DNA from: Phenylobacterium sp.
GTDB taxonomy: Bacteria > Pseudomonadota > Alphaproteobacteria > Caulobacterales > Caulobacteraceae
Length of the DNA: 64,000 nucleotides
Reading direction: 5' to 3'
Assembly (NCBI RefSeq): GCF_004299445.1
Contig: NZ_SCTC01000022.1
Location: 1-64,000 of the forward strand
In this document: positions 23,596 to 33,284 of the stretch, one piece after another
Layout of the letters: each line of letters starts with the position of its first letter
How positions within the stretch are numbered: the first letter of the stretch is position 1
The notes under the pieces: generated by a model
Seen by the model: only the letters and a program-made list of their open reading frames with translations
What the model was told of the DNA's origin: nothing
Databases searched by the model: none
Made by a program: the position numbers and the translations under genes

Positions 23596-25421
23596 CAGGC
23601 GGCCTCGAACAGCGAACACGCGCCGGCGTCGGCCGGGCCCGCGGCGCGGCGCATCCAGCCGAACAGCTCGCGGCCATAGCCGTGATCCTGGCCCAGGTTG
23701 GGGCGGCGCGCCCGCTCGCGGCCCATCAGCTCGCGGGGCTCGACGCGGATCTCCAGCGTCCCGGCCTCGGCGTCGAGACGGATCACGTCGCCGGTGCGGA
23801 CATAGGCCAGGGGGCCGCCGACCGCCGCCTCGGGTGTGACGTGGATCGCCGCCGGCACCTTGCCGCTGGCGCCGCTCATCCTGCCGTCCGTGACCAGCGC
23901 CACCTTGAAGCCCTTGTCCTGCAGAACGCCCAGCGGCGGCGTGAGCGAATGCAGCTCAGGCATGCCGTTGGCCTGCGGGCCCTGGAAGCGGACGACGGCG
24001 ACGAAGTCGCGCTCGAGCTCACCGCGCTTGTGGGCGGCCAGGAGCTCGTCCTGGTCCTCGAACACGATGCAGGGCGCCTCGACGATGCGGTTGGCGGGTT
24101 TGACCGCCGAGGTCTTGATGACGCCCCGGCCCAGGCCGCCGGTCACCAGCCGCATTCCGCCCTCGGACTCGAAGGCGTCGTCGGCCGGACGCAGGATGTC
24201 GCGGTTGAGGCTGACGGCCGTGCCCTCGCGCCAGACCAGCTTGCCGCCGTCGAGGAACGGCTCCTGCTGGTAGCGGCGCAGGCCCTTGCCGGCGACCGTG
24301 TGGACGTCGTCGTGGACCAGGCCGTGGTCCAGCAGCGTTCGGGTGACGAAGCTCATCCCGCCGGCGGCGTGGAAGGCGTTCACGTCCTCGGACCCGTTCG
24401 GATAGACGCGCGCGATCAGCGGGGTCACGTGGCTGAGGTCGTTCATGTCCTCCCAGGTGATGAGCAGGCCCGCGGCCCGCGCCATCGCCAGGATGTGCAG
24501 CGTGTGGTTCGTCGAGCCGCCGGTGGCCAGCAGGCCCGCGATGGCGTTGACCATGCTCTTGGCGTCGATGACCGCCGAGAAGGGCGTGTAGTCGTTGCCG
24601 CCGTCGCGAATCTCGACCGCGCGCTTGGGGGCCGCGGCGGTCAGGGCGTCGCGCAGCGGGGTGTTGGGGCTGACGAAGGCGGCGCCCGGCAGGTGCAGGC
24701 CGGTCATCTCCATCATCATCTGGTTGGAGTTGGCGGTGCCGTAGAACGTGCAGGTGCCCGGCCCGTGGTAGCTCTTCATCTCGCTGTCGAGCAGCTCCTC
24801 GCGGGTGGCCTTGCCCTCGGCGTAGAGGCCGCGCACGCGGGCCTTCTCGGCGTTGGAGATGCCGCTGCTCATCGGGCCGCCCGGCACGAAGATGGTCGGC
24901 AGGTGGCCGAAGGCGGCGGCGCCGATGAACAGGCCCGGCACGATCTTGTCGCAGATGCCCAGCATCAGGGCCGCGTCGAAGGCGTCGTGGGTCAGCGCCA
25001 CCGCCGTCGACATGGCGATCACGTCGCGGCTGAACAGGCTGAGCTCCATGCCGGGGCGGCCCTGGGTGACGCCATCGCACATGGCGGGCACCCCGCCGGC
25101 GAACTGGGCGGTGGCCTTCACCTCGTGGGCGGCGGCGCGGATCACATCGGGGAAGCGCTCGTACGGCTGATGGGCCGACAGCATGTCGTTGTACGACGAG
25201 ACGATGGCGATGTTGGGCGCGGTGGGGTCGCGCATGCGCTGCTTGTCGCTATCGGGCGAGGCGGCGAAGGCGTGGGCCCAGTTGGCGCAGCTGAGCTTGC
25301 CGCGGCCGGGCCCCGCCTGGCGGGCGGCTTCCATGCGCTCGAGATAGTCGGCGCGCGTCTCGCGGCTGCGCTCGACGATCCGCTCGGTGACCTCGGCGGT
25401 GACAGGATGCATGAGCTTCAA
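23595..25421 (-). CDS. edd: 6-phosphogluconate dehydratase
   Basis: 608 residues, normal for the enzyme. It carries the IlvD/Edd dehydratase landmarks: [23 protein letters not shown] (iron-sulfur Cys), [30 protein letters not shown] and [23 protein letters not shown]. It converts 6-phosphogluconate to 2-keto-3-deoxy-6-phosphogluconate. It overlaps pgl by 4 bases and glk by 3. No eda or zwf gene is in this operon within the window; zwf normally precedes pgl in Caulobacter and is absent here. Confidence 0.96.
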   Translation of the reverse strand: MKLMHPVTAEVTERIVERSRETRADYLERMEAARQAGPGRGKLSCANWAHAFAASPDSDKQRMRDPTAPNIAIVSSYNDMLSAHQPYERFPDVIRAAAHEVKATAQFAGGVPAMCDGVTQGRPGMELSLFSRDVIAMSTAVALTHDAFDAALMLGICDKIVPGLFIGAAAFGHLPTIFVPGGPMSSGISNAEKARVRGLYAEGKATREELLDSEMKSYHGPGTCTFYGTANSNQMMMEMTGLHLPGAAFVSPNTPLRDALTAAAPKRAVEIRDGGNDYTPFSAVIDAKSMVNAIAGLLATGGSTNHTLHILAMARAAGLLITWEDMNDLSHVTPLIARVYPNGSEDVNAFHAAGGMSFVTRTLLDHGLVHDDVHTVAGKGLRRYQQEPFLDGGKLVWREGTAVSLNRDILRPADDAFESEGGMRLVTGGLGRGVIKTSAVKPANRIVEAPCIVFEDQDELLAAHKRGELERDFVAVVRFQGPQANGMPELHSLTPPLGVLQDKGFKVALVTDGRMSGASGKVPAAIHVTPEAAVGGPLAYVRTGDVIRLDAEAGTLEIRVEPRELMGRERARRPNLGQDHGYGRELFGWMRRAAGPADAGACSLFEAA

Positions 25422-26089
25422 CCTCCGTCGGGGGTCCAGAAGATGCGAAGTCTGACGTTTGGGGCAGTCTTGGCTTGTGCGATCAGCCGGCCCACCGGCA
25501 GGTCTTCGCCCGCCAGCGCCCGCTGAACGACCCCGCGCTTAGTCTCCCCCGCGACCAAAAGGAAGATGGCCCGCGCATCGAGCAATGCGCTGAGGGTGAG
25601 CGTGATCCGCGGCACAGGCGGCTTGCCCAGGCCGGCGGGCACGGGTCGGGTGGCGTCGGCCGTGGTCATGGCGTCCTCGAGACCGGGGTCTCCGGGGATC
25701 AGGGAGGCGATGTGGCCGTCCTCGCCCATGCCCAGCATGACCACGTCGAACGGGCGGAGCGCCGCCAGCGCGGCGGGGTCGGGCGTGGGCCACAGGGGCA
25801 GCAGGTGGGCCTTCGCGCCGGGCCCCGCCAGCAGCCGCTCGCGGACCAGCTTCTGGTTGGAGGCCGGATCGTCGGGGGACACGCAGCGCTCGTCCGACAG
25901 CGTGACGTTGACCCGGCTCCAGTCGGGCCCGCCCCGGGCCAGCCGGTCGTAGACCGCCCCCGGCGATCGGCCCCCGGTTCCCACCAGGGAGGCGCGGCTG
26001 CGCAGGCCGATCGCCTCGGCCAGAAGGCCGGAGATCGCGCCGGCCGCGGCGTCCGCCAGGGCGTCGGGGGTGGGATAGGTCTCGATCAT
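25418..26089 (-). CDS. pgl: 6-phosphogluconolactonase
   Basis: 223 residues. It shows the SOL/DevB pattern: [69 protein letters not shown] and [25 protein letters not shown]. It hydrolyses 6-phosphogluconolactone and is first in the pgl-edd-glk operon, with GAGG before the ATG. It is divergent from the glycosyltransferase at 26231. Confidence 0.94.
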   Translation of the reverse strand: MIETYPTPDALADAAAGAISGLLAEAIGLRSRASLVGTGGRSPGAVYDRLARGGPDWSRVNVTLSDERCVSPDDPASNQKLVRERLLAGPGAKAHLLPLWPTPDPAALAALRPFDVVMLGMGEDGHIASLIPGDPGLEDAMTTADATRPVPAGLGKPPVPRITLTLSALLDARAIFLLVAGETKRGVVQRALAGEDLPVGRLIAQAKTAPNVRLRIFWTPDGG

Positions 26090-26230
26090 GCGCGCCTCAT
26101 AACGCGCAGCCGCGCCGCATGGCGCCAGATTCCGCGCGCTCTATGGAACTTCCCCAGGGCCCCCGCGTCTCACTTCCCGGATGCCAGGCGCCGCGTTCGG
26201 GACGGGGCGCCCTGCCAGGGAGTTTTGTGA

Positions 26231-27286
26231 ATGCGTATCGCCCAGGTCGCCCCTCTGTATGAGGCCGTGCCGCCCAAACTGTACGGCGGCACCGAGCGGG
26301 TGGTGGCGCACCTGACCGACGCGCTGGTGGCCCTGGGCCATGACGTCACCCTCTTCTCCAGCGCCGAGGCGCAGACCACCGCCACCCTGGCCCCGGTGCG
26401 CGACCAGGCCATCCGCCTGGACCCCGCGCCGCTGAAGTCGGACCTGGCGGCCCATCTGCATCAGCTGGCCCTGGTGCGGGCGCGGGCCGGCGAGTTCGAC
26501 GTGATCCACTTTCACACCGACATGATCCAGTTCCCGATGTTCGAGGACATGGCCCGGCGCACGCTGACCACCCTGCACGGCCGGCTGGACCTGAAGGACC
26601 TGCCCAACGTCTACGCCCGCTGGCCGCAGTTCCCGCTGGTCTCGATCAGCGACAACCAGCGCCTGCCCCTGCCCGGCGCGAACTGGGCCGCCACGGTGCA
26701 CCACGGGATGAGCGCAGAGCTGTATCGCTTCAACCCGAGCAGCGAAGGCTACCTGGCGTTCCTGGGGCGCATCTCGCCTGAGAAGCGGCCCGACCGCGCC
26801 ATCGCCATCGCCACGGCCGCGGGCCGCAGGCTGCGCATGGCGGCCAAGGTCGACAACGCTGACCGCGCCTATTTCGAGGACGAGATCGAACCCCTGATGG
26901 CCAATCCGCTGGTCGAGTTCGTGGGCGAGATCGGCGACGGGCAGAAGTCGGCCTTCCTGGGCGGCGCGGACGCGCTCCTGTTTCCCATCGACTGGCCCGA
27001 GCCGTTCGGCCTGGTGATGATCGAGGCCATGGCCTGCGGCACGCCGGTGATCGCCTGGGACAACGGGTCGGTGCCCGAGGTGATCGAGGACGGCGTGACG
27101 GGGTTCATCGTCCGCTCGGAGGCCGAGGCGGCGCGGGCCGTCGAACGCCTGCCGACGCTGAACCGCCGCGCCATCCGCGACCGCTTCGAGGAGCGCTTCT
27201 CGGCGATCGCGATGGCCTATCGCTACGTCGAGATCTACGAGCGCCTCCGCCTGGCCAACGACGAACCGATGACCGAGGCCGCCTGA
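26231..27286 (+). CDS. Glycosyltransferase family 4
   Basis: 351 residues. The N-terminus RIAQVAPLYEAVPPKLYGGTERVVAHLTDALVALGHDVTLF is the GT4 start with the GGxE loop. The C-terminal half has YLAFLGRISPEKRPDRAI and the nucleotide-sugar segment FPIDWPEPFGLVMIEAMACGTPVIAWDNGSVPEVIEDGVTGF (E-x7-E). It is a retaining transferase acting on an unknown acceptor. It is followed 15 bases later by a debranching-type enzyme and then a GH15 gene, so it may help build or modify an alpha-glucan or trehalose-related compound. Confidence 0.9.
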   Translation: MRIAQVAPLYEAVPPKLYGGTERVVAHLTDALVALGHDVTLFSSAEAQTTATLAPVRDQAIRLDPAPLKSDLAAHLHQLALVRARAGEFDVIHFHTDMIQFPMFEDMARRTLTTLHGRLDLKDLPNVYARWPQFPLVSISDNQRLPLPGANWAATVHHGMSAELYRFNPSSEGYLAFLGRISPEKRPDRAIAIATAAGRRLRMAAKVDNADRAYFEDEIEPLMANPLVEFVGEIGDGQKSAFLGGADALLFPIDWPEPFGLVMIEAMACGTPVIAWDNGSVPEVIEDGVTGFIVRSEAEAARAVERLPTLNRRAIRDRFEERFSAIAMAYRYVEIYERLRLANDEPMTEAA

Positions 27287-27301
27287 CCGGCGGTTGACCC
27301 A

Positions 27302-29458
27302 ATGAACGACCTGGCGCCCGCCCACGGAGCCCCTGTCGAATGGGGCGAGATCGAGGAACCCCGCGTTCCTCAGCGGCTCTATGCGCTGAAGGACCGCGAC
27401 ACCTTCATCGTCGCCGACAGCCATGGCGACATCGCGGGCGCGGCCGACGGGCTGTTCCACGACGACACGCGGATCCTCTCGCGCTGGGAGCTGACCCTGG
27501 GCGGACGTTCACCCACGCTGCTGTCGGGCGCGGTGAGCCAGGACAACGTCTATTTCACGAGCCACGGCCTGAACCGGGCGATCCCGGCGCCCGCCGGACC
27601 CGCCGGACCGCCGGGCGTGGCCCACATCGAGCGCAAGCGGTTCCTCTGGAACGAGCGGCTGTACGAGCGGATCCGGCTGACCAACTACGCCCCCGAGACC
27701 ATCGAGCTGCCGCTGGTCTTCGTGTTCGAGGCGGATTTCCGGGACATGTTCGAGGTACGCGGCGCGCGACGCCGGGGGCGCGGAGAGCTGTTCGCGCCCG
27801 AGGTGCTGACCCAGTCGGTCTGCTTCCGCTACCAGGGCCTGGACGGTGTGGGCCGGACCAGCGTGGTGGCGTTCTCCGAGCGACCGGACGTCATCGCCGC
27901 GGGCGAGGCGGCGTTCCGCATGACCATCGGCTCGGAGCAGTGTCGCGAACTCTATGTGGAGGTGGGCGACTCGGGCGCGGAGCCGCCGTCGCGGGCGCGA
28001 TTCCGCGCCGCCGCAGCCCGGGCCCGGTTCGCCATGCGCGAGCGCCGTCGGCAAGGGGCGCGGGTCACCACCAACGGCCGGCTGTTCAACGGGTGGCTCG
28101 ACAAGTCGCGCGCGGACCTGGCGCTGCTGACCACGCCGATGCCGACGGGCCCCTACCCCTACGCCGGCATTCCCTGGTTCTCGACCTGCTTCGGCCGCGA
28201 CGGGATCATCACCGCCTGGCAGATCCTGTGGCTGGAGCCGGCGCTGGCCAAGGGCGTGCTGTCGTACCTGGCGTCGTGGCAGGCTGAAGAGACGTCGGCG
28301 TTCCGCGACTCCGAGCCCGGCAAGATCATGCACGAGACCCGGCGCGGCGAGATGGCCGCCCTGGGGGAGGTGCCCTTCGGCCGCTACTACGGCGGGGTCG
28401 ACACGACGCCGCTGTTCGTGGCGCTGGCCGGCGCCTACGCCCAGCGCACGAGCGACTACGCCCAGATCGAGCAGTGGTGGCCGGCGCTGGAGCGGGCGGC
28501 CGGCTGGCTGGTGATGATGGCCGAGCGTCACCCGCTTGGACTGATCGCCTACGCGCGGGCGATGGACGGCGGGCTGGTGAACCAGGGCTGGAAGGATTCG
28601 GGCGATTCGATCTTCCACGCCGATGGGCGCTTCCCCGAGGGGCCGGTGGCCCTGGTCGAGGTGCAGGGCTACGCCTACGCGGCGTATCGGACGATGGCCG
28701 ACCTTACCGCACGGCGCGGCGACAACGCGGCCGCCGAGGCCTGGAGCGCGCGGGCGCAGCACCTGCGGCAGGTGGTCGAAGAGCGCTTCTGGATGGACGA
28801 GGCCGGCTTCTACGGCATCGCGCTGGACGGCCAGAACGAGCTCTGCCGGGTGATGGCCTCGAATCCCGGCCACCTGCTGCTGACGGGCCTGCCCCGCGCC
28901 GACCGGGCGCAGCTGATGGCCGAGCGGATGTTCAGCGCCGACTTCTTCTCGGGCTGGGGCCTGCGGACGCTGGCGGTGCACGAGCCGCGCTACAACCCGA
29001 TGAGCTATCACAACGGCTCGGTCTGGCCGCACGACACGGCGGTGGCCGCGCTGGGGCTGTCCTACTATGGCGAGCGGGCCGGCGTGGTGAAGCTGACGGC
29101 GGCCCTGTTCGAGGCGGCCTCACAGCTGGACATGCGCCTGCCCGAACTGTTCTGCGGCTTCCCCCGCGCGGCGGGCGAGCCGCCGGTGGCCTATCCGGTG
29201 GCCTGCCTGCCGCAGGCGTGGGCGGCCGGGTCGGTGTTCATGCTGCTGCAGGCCTGCCTGGGTCTGTCGATCGACGCCGAGTGCTCGCAGGTCGAGGTGC
29301 GCGACCCCGTCCTGCCCACCGGCATCGACCAGCTCAGCATCCGCGACCTGCGCATCGGCGACGGCGCCATCGACCTGACGTTCGAACGCCAGGGCGGCCG
29401 CGTGGCCGTCCACTCCAACAGCCGCGGCCCCAGCCTGCGCGTGCGGTACGGCGGGTAG
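27302..29458 (+). CDS. Amylo-alpha-1,6-glucosidase / glycogen debranching-type enzyme
   Basis: 718 residues. The N-terminal domain (about 25-215; YALKDRDTFIVADSHGDIAGAADGLFHDDTRILSRWELTLGG) is the GDE_N_bis type. The C-terminal (alpha/alpha)6 barrel includes YPYAGIPWFSTCFGRDGIITAWQILWLEP, GLVNQGWKDSGDSIFHADG and PMSYHNGSVWPHDTAVAALG; the acid and base are probably the Asp in GRDG and GWKDSGD, by analogy with GH63/GH133-like enzymes. It probably cleaves branch or end glucosyl units. It belongs to the GT4-GDE-GH15 trio. Confidence 0.87.
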   Translation: MNDLAPAHGAPVEWGEIEEPRVPQRLYALKDRDTFIVADSHGDIAGAADGLFHDDTRILSRWELTLGGRSPTLLSGAVSQDNVYFTSHGLNRAIPAPAGPAGPPGVAHIERKRFLWNERLYERIRLTNYAPETIELPLVFVFEADFRDMFEVRGARRRGRGELFAPEVLTQSVCFRYQGLDGVGRTSVVAFSERPDVIAAGEAAFRMTIGSEQCRELYVEVGDSGAEPPSRARFRAAAARARFAMRERRRQGARVTTNGRLFNGWLDKSRADLALLTTPMPTGPYPYAGIPWFSTCFGRDGIITAWQILWLEPALAKGVLSYLASWQAEETSAFRDSEPGKIMHETRRGEMAALGEVPFGRYYGGVDTTPLFVALAGAYAQRTSDYAQIEQWWPALERAAGWLVMMAERHPLGLIAYARAMDGGLVNQGWKDSGDSIFHADGRFPEGPVALVEVQGYAYAAYRTMADLTARRGDNAAAEAWSARAQHLRQVVEERFWMDEAGFYGIALDGQNELCRVMASNPGHLLLTGLPRADRAQLMAERMFSADFFSGWGLRTLAVHEPRYNPMSYHNGSVWPHDTAVAALGLSYYGERAGVVKLTAALFEAASQLDMRLPELFCGFPRAAGEPPVAYPVACLPQAWAAGSVFMLLQACLGLSIDAECSQVEVRDPVLPTGIDQLSIRDLRIGDGAIDLTFERQGGRVAVHSNSRGPSLRVRYGG

Positions 29459-29574
29459 GCGCGAACGCCGGCCGCCGGCCGCCGGAGCCAACGTCCGCCG
29501 GGCGCGTTTCTTGGTCGGGCAGCCGACCTTGGCGGGGCGCGGCGGCTGGATCGTGATCTTTGCGGAGGAACGCC

Positions 29575-31464
29575 CTGACCCAGTCCCTGGACCTGTTCCC
29601 GATCGGCAACTGCGCCGCCAGCGCCCTGATCGACCGCGCCGGCCGCTATGTGTGGGCCTGTGTGCCGCGGGTGGACGGCGACCCGTTCTTTTCGGGCCTG
29701 CTGAGCGGCAAGGCCGCCGACGCCGAGGACGCCACGGGGATCTGGGCGATCGAGGTGGAGGGCGCGACCCAGACCACCCAAGCCTATCTGCGCAACACGC
29801 CGATCCTGCGGACCGAGATCGTCAACGCCGACGGCGCGGCCGTGGAGGTCATCGACTTCTCCCCGCGCTATCGCCACCTGGGGCGGCAGTACCGGCCGCT
29901 GGCCTTCGTGCGGATCGTGCGGCCGCTGAGGGGCGCGCCGCGGATCCGGATCCGGCTGCGGCCGACGATGAACTACGGCGAGCGGCCCTGTCCCACGACG
30001 GCCGGGTCGAACCACATCCGCTACACCAGCGACGAGACCACGCTGCGGCTGACCACCGACGCGCCGGTGAGCCACATCCTGGAGGAGCGCGCGTTCCGGC
30101 TGGAAGAGCCCATCGGCCTGTTCCTGGGGCCCGACGAGGGGCTGGACGCCGACGTCTCGACGACGGCGGCGCGCATGCTGCGCGAGACCACCGACTACTG
30201 GCGCGGATGGGTGCGCACGCTGTCGGTGCCGCTGGAGTGGCAGGAGGCGGTGATCCGTGCGGCGATCACGCTGAAGCTGTGCGCCTACGAGGAGACCGGC
30301 GCCATCGTGGCGGCGCTGACCACCTCTTTGCCCGAGCATGAGGCCGCCGCCGGGGCCGGCCGCAACTGGGACTACCGCTACTGCTGGCTGCGCGACGCCT
30401 ACTATGTGGTCCAGGCGCTGAACCGGCTGGGCGCGGCCGACATGCTGGAGAACTACCTGGTCTACCTGCGCAACCTGGTGGACCTGGCCAACCGCGGCGA
30501 CATGCGGCCCCGCGCGCCGGCTTCGCCGCAGCCTGAGCTTCCGGGGCTGACGCCGGGAACACCCGCCAACGGCCGGGCCGGACACGTCCAGCCGGTCTAT
30601 GGCGTGGGCCTGGAGCCCGTGCTGACCGAGTGGATCGCCCCGCACCTGCCGGGCTATCGGGGGATCGGGCCGGTGCGGGTGGGCAACCAGGCGCACGAGC
30701 ACATGCAGCACGACGTCTACGGCCAGATCGTGCTGTCGACGGTGCAGGCGTTCTTCGACGAGCGGTTGCTTCGGCCGGCCAACGCCGACGATTTCCGGGC
30801 CCTGGAGCCGATCGGCGAGCGGGCCTTCGAGCTGCACGACAAGCCGGACGCCAGCCTCTGGGAGTTCCGGGGCCGCGAGGCAGTGCACACCTATTCGTCG
30901 GTGATGTGCTGGGCGGCCTGCGACCGGCTGGGCAATGCGGCGGGCCGCCTGGGGCTGGCCGACCGGGCCGCGTACTGGAACGCCCGCGCGGCACAAGTGC
31001 GCCAGACCATCGAGACGCGCGCCTGGAACGCGGCGGAGGGCCGCTTCGCCGCGACGTTCGAGGGCGACGAGCTGGACGCCTCGCTGCTGCAGCTGGTGGA
31101 TGTGCGCTTCCTGCCGGCCGACGATCCGCGGATGGCGGCGACCATGGCGGCGGTGGAAAAGGGCCTGCGGCGCGGCCCCTACATGCTGCGCTATGCCATC
31201 CCGGACGACTTCGGCCTGCCGAAGACGGCGTTCAACTTCTGCACCTTCTGGCTGATCGAGGCGCTGCACCTGTCGGGCCGCACCGCCGAGGCGCGGCAGC
31301 TGTTCGAGGAGATGCTGGGCCGGCGCACCCGCGCGGGCCTGTTGTCGGAGGACATCTCGCTCGACGGCCAGGAACTGTGGGGCAACTACCCCCAGACCTA
31401 CTCCCTGGTGGGCCTGATCAACTGCGCCAACCTGCTGTCGAAGAGCTGGCAGAGCATTCGGTGA
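29575..31464 (+). CDS. GH15-family glucoamylase-type protein
   Basis: About 629 residues. N-terminal beta-sandwich (LDLFPIGNCAASALIDRAGRYVWACVPRVDGDPFFSGLL) then a barrel with GRNWDYRYCWLRDAYYVVQALNRLG, VGNQAHEHMQHDVYGQIVLS and SEDISLDGQELWGNYPQTYSLVGLI, as in GH15 glucoamylase/trehalase-like proteins. The start is odd: the ideal GGAGG (29564-29568) sits six bases before a CTG at 29575; the only standard start codon nearby is a TTG at 29560, which would overlap that site. I favour CTG but either is possible. Expected to be cytoplasmic, releasing glucose from alpha-glucan. Confidence 0.85.
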   Translation: MTQSLDLFPIGNCAASALIDRAGRYVWACVPRVDGDPFFSGLLSGKAADAEDATGIWAIEVEGATQTTQAYLRNTPILRTEIVNADGAAVEVIDFSPRYRHLGRQYRPLAFVRIVRPLRGAPRIRIRLRPTMNYGERPCPTTAGSNHIRYTSDETTLRLTTDAPVSHILEERAFRLEEPIGLFLGPDEGLDADVSTTAARMLRETTDYWRGWVRTLSVPLEWQEAVIRAAITLKLCAYEETGAIVAALTTSLPEHEAAAGAGRNWDYRYCWLRDAYYVVQALNRLGAADMLENYLVYLRNLVDLANRGDMRPRAPASPQPELPGLTPGTPANGRAGHVQPVYGVGLEPVLTEWIAPHLPGYRGIGPVRVGNQAHEHMQHDVYGQIVLSTVQAFFDERLLRPANADDFRALEPIGERAFELHDKPDASLWEFRGREAVHTYSSVMCWAACDRLGNAAGRLGLADRAAYWNARAAQVRQTIETRAWNAAEGRFAATFEGDELDASLLQLVDVRFLPADDPRMAATMAAVEKGLRRGPYMLRYAIPDDFGLPKTAFNFCTFWLIEALHLSGRTAEARQLFEEMLGRRTRAGLLSEDISLDGQELWGNYPQTYSLVGLINCANLLSKSWQSIR

Positions 31465-31466
31465 TG

Positions 31467-31498
31467 TCTGCCTTTCCCACGCAGTGGGAGAGGGCAGA
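31467..31498. terminator. Hairpin between convergent GH15 and YdcH-like genes
   Basis: TCTGCC and TCCCAC on the left pair with GTGGGA and GGCAGA on the right, around a GCA loop with a small internal mismatch. It fills the convergent gap almost exactly. Confidence 0.55.
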
Positions 31499-31723
31499 TC
31501 AGGCGATGATGTCGGGGTTCAGGTAGTGCTCGATCCGGGCCAGTTCGTCCTTCAGCGCCAGCTTCTTGCGCTTGAGGCGGCCGATGACGACGAGGTCGGG
31601 AACCGGGCTGGCGGCCAGGGCCTGGATGGCGGCGTCCAGGTCGGCGTGATCCTGGCTCAGGTCCTTCCAGCGAGCCTCGAGGGCCTCTTCGGTGAAGGTC
31701 GAGTAGTCGATCATATACGCCAT
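31499..31723 (-). CDS. YdcH/DUF465 small protein
   Basis: 74 residues, mostly helical. The pattern ALEARWKDLSQDHADLDAAIQALA ... LKRKKLALKDELARIEHYL is the DUF465 (YdcH) family, small coiled-coil proteins of unknown role. It starts three bases after the stop of the TIGR02444-type gene and is the last gene of the ubiX unit. A second, shorter member is encoded at 32897-33070 on the opposite strand. Confidence 0.82.
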   Translation of the reverse strand: MAYMIDYSTFTEEALEARWKDLSQDHADLDAAIQALAASPVPDLVVIGRLKRKKLALKDELARIEHYLNPDIIA

Positions 31724-31726
31724 ATC

Positions 31727-32170
31727 CTAGCTCAGGGCGGCGGCGAGTTCGGCCAGCGCGTCGGCAGGCGCGGGCTTGTCCCACGCCAGCGAGGCGGCTT
31801 CCAGAGCTTCCAGCGCATGCGCCCCGCCCTGGCCATGCGACAGATCGGCCAGGGTCTCCAGCAGCAGGCGCTCGGCCGCCAGTTCGAGGGCCTTGACCTC
31901 CTCGCGAAGGCTCAGCCGGGCTTCGTCGTCGAACGGCGGCAGGGGCGGCTTCAGGGCGCGGCGCACCTCGCGAAGCGGCTTCAGCGCGGTGGCGTCCCAG
32001 GCGCGGGCGGCCTCGGCGGCGCGGGCCAGCAGCGCCGGGTCCTTTGTCTCGGCGTAGACGGCCCACAGCAGCAGCGACGTGTTCTGGCCGTACTCATCCT
32101 GCAGCCTGAGGCAGGCTTCGGGCACGCCCGGCTGTGCATAGGCTCCGAGCGCCCACTCCCAGATCGACAT
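31727..32170 (-). CDS. TIGR02444 (DUF2390) family protein
   Basis: 147 residues from ATG 32170, one base after the ubiX stop; an earlier in-frame start at 32182 would overlap ubiX. The N-terminus SIWEWALGAYAQPGVPEACLRLQDEYGQNTSLLLWAVYAET is characteristic of TIGR02444, an alpha-helical family of unknown function. It is tightly coupled to ubiX and YdcH, but what this implies for function is not known. Confidence 0.78.
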   Translation of the reverse strand: MSIWEWALGAYAQPGVPEACLRLQDEYGQNTSLLLWAVYAETKDPALLARAAEAARAWDATALKPLREVRRALKPPLPPFDDEARLSLREEVKALELAAERLLLETLADLSHGQGGAHALEALEAASLAWDKPAPADALAELAAALS

Positions 32171-32171
32171 C

Positions 32172-32771
32172 TCAGGCTCCACCCTTCACGGGGCCCACGT
32201 CGAGGCCCCAGCGTTTCACCGGCTTCCAGGCCAGGCCGAAGAGATCGAGCGCGCGGCCCACCGACTGGTCCACCATTTCCTCCAGGGACTGGGGCTTGGC
32301 GTAGAAGGCCGGCAGCGGCGGGGCGATGATGGCGCCCATCTCGGTCAGTTTCACCATGGTGCGCAGGTGGCCGAGATGCAGCGGCGTCTCGCGCACCATC
32401 AGCACCAGCGGGCGACGTTCCTTCAGGGTGACGTCGGCGGCCCTGGTCAGCAACGAAGCCGTCACGCCGGTGGCGATCTCGCTCATCGTGCGCACCGAGC
32501 ACGGCGCGACGATCATTCCCAGGGTCTGGAACGAGCCCGAGGCTATGGACGCGCCCACGTCGCCCGCCTTATGGGCCACGTCGGCCCGGGCCTGGACATC
32601 GGCGACCGTGAGTTCGGTCTCCTGGTCGAGGGTGAGCGCCGAGGAGCGGCTCATCACGAGGTGGCTCTCGACCCCCAGCTCGCGACACGCGTCCAGAGCG
32701 CGCAGCCCATAGGCGATCCCGGACGCGCCCGAGATGGCCACGATCAGGCGCGGCTTTTCCGAGTTGGCCAT
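32172..32771 (-). CDS. ubiX: Flavin prenyltransferase UbiX
   Basis: 199 residues. The N-terminal IVAISGASGIAYGLRALDAC is the flavoprotein FMN-binding loop; SHLVMSRSSALTLDQET, GSFQTLGMIVAPCSVRTMSEIATGV and RRPLVLMVRETPLHLGHLRTMVKLTEMGAIIAPPLPAFY are UbiX hallmarks. It prenylates FMN with dimethylallyl phosphate to make the cofactor of the UbiD decarboxylase, in ubiquinone biosynthesis. ubiD is not in the window. Confidence 0.95.
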   Translation of the reverse strand: MANSEKPRLIVAISGASGIAYGLRALDACRELGVESHLVMSRSSALTLDQETELTVADVQARADVAHKAGDVGASIASGSFQTLGMIVAPCSVRTMSEIATGVTASLLTRAADVTLKERRPLVLMVRETPLHLGHLRTMVKLTEMGAIIAPPLPAFYAKPQSLEEMVDQSVGRALDLFGLAWKPVKRWGLDVGPVKGGA

Positions 32772-32896
32772 ACGAAAACTACCGACCCCCGACGCGATCC
32801 GGTTCCAGCGGGACCGATTGCAAACATATGTGATCTGACAGCGGCGGGAAGCGGGTGTTCACTCGGCGACTGTCCAACTGAGAGGAGGCACTACGC

Positions 32897-33070
32897 ATGG
32901 CGCTAGATGCCCGGATCCGGGAACTCGGATCCCGTCACCAGTCCCTGGAACAGGCCATTCAGGACGAGATGAGAAGGCCCTACGCCGACGACATCAAGCT
33001 CAAGGAGCTCAAGCGACAGAAGCTGAGGCTGAAGGAAGAGATCGAGACCCTTCGCGGCCACATGCACTGA
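32897..33070 (+). CDS. Second YdcH/DUF465 small protein
   Basis: 57 residues from an ATG at 32897 with AGAGGAGG upstream. The sequence MALDARIRELGSRHQSLEQA, then about 35 residues with KLKELKRQKLRLKEEIETL, is a short coiled coil of the DUF465 type (typical of alphaproteobacteria). It stands alone and is divergent from ubiX, with an AT-richer patch (32820-32840) that may hold the promoter. Codon phase and ribosome site are both convincing. Confidence 0.82.
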   Translation: MALDARIRELGSRHQSLEQAIQDEMRRPYADDIKLKELKRQKLRLKEEIETLRGHMH

Positions 33071-33075
33071 CGGAT

Positions 33076-33277
33076 TTCCCTCCCCTCTGGGGAGGGTGGC
33101 GAGCAATTCACCCTCCTTGGGGGGTGGCTCGCATAGGGAGGGGGGCGCCGGGTCGCGGCGCGACCCGGTGGGCGAGACGGGTGGGGATGTGTGGATCATC
33201 CCCACTGTCCGCGCCTATCCGTGACTTCCCCACCAGCTCGCCCTTTGGCGAGCTGCCCGTCCCCAGAGGGGAGGGAA
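33076..33277. repeat. Long intergenic repeat element with 18-bp inverted ends
   Basis: The ends are TTCCCTCCCCTCTGGGGA (33076-33093) and its exact reverse complement (33260-33277). Inside are more stems: GGGTCGCGGCGCGACCC-like and AGCTCGCC/GGCGAGCT. It fills the gap between the convergent YdcH-like and trcR genes. The CCCTCCCC/GGGGAGGG core recurs at other convergent gene ends in the window. Confidence 0.8.
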
Positions 33278-33284
33278 GATTCGC

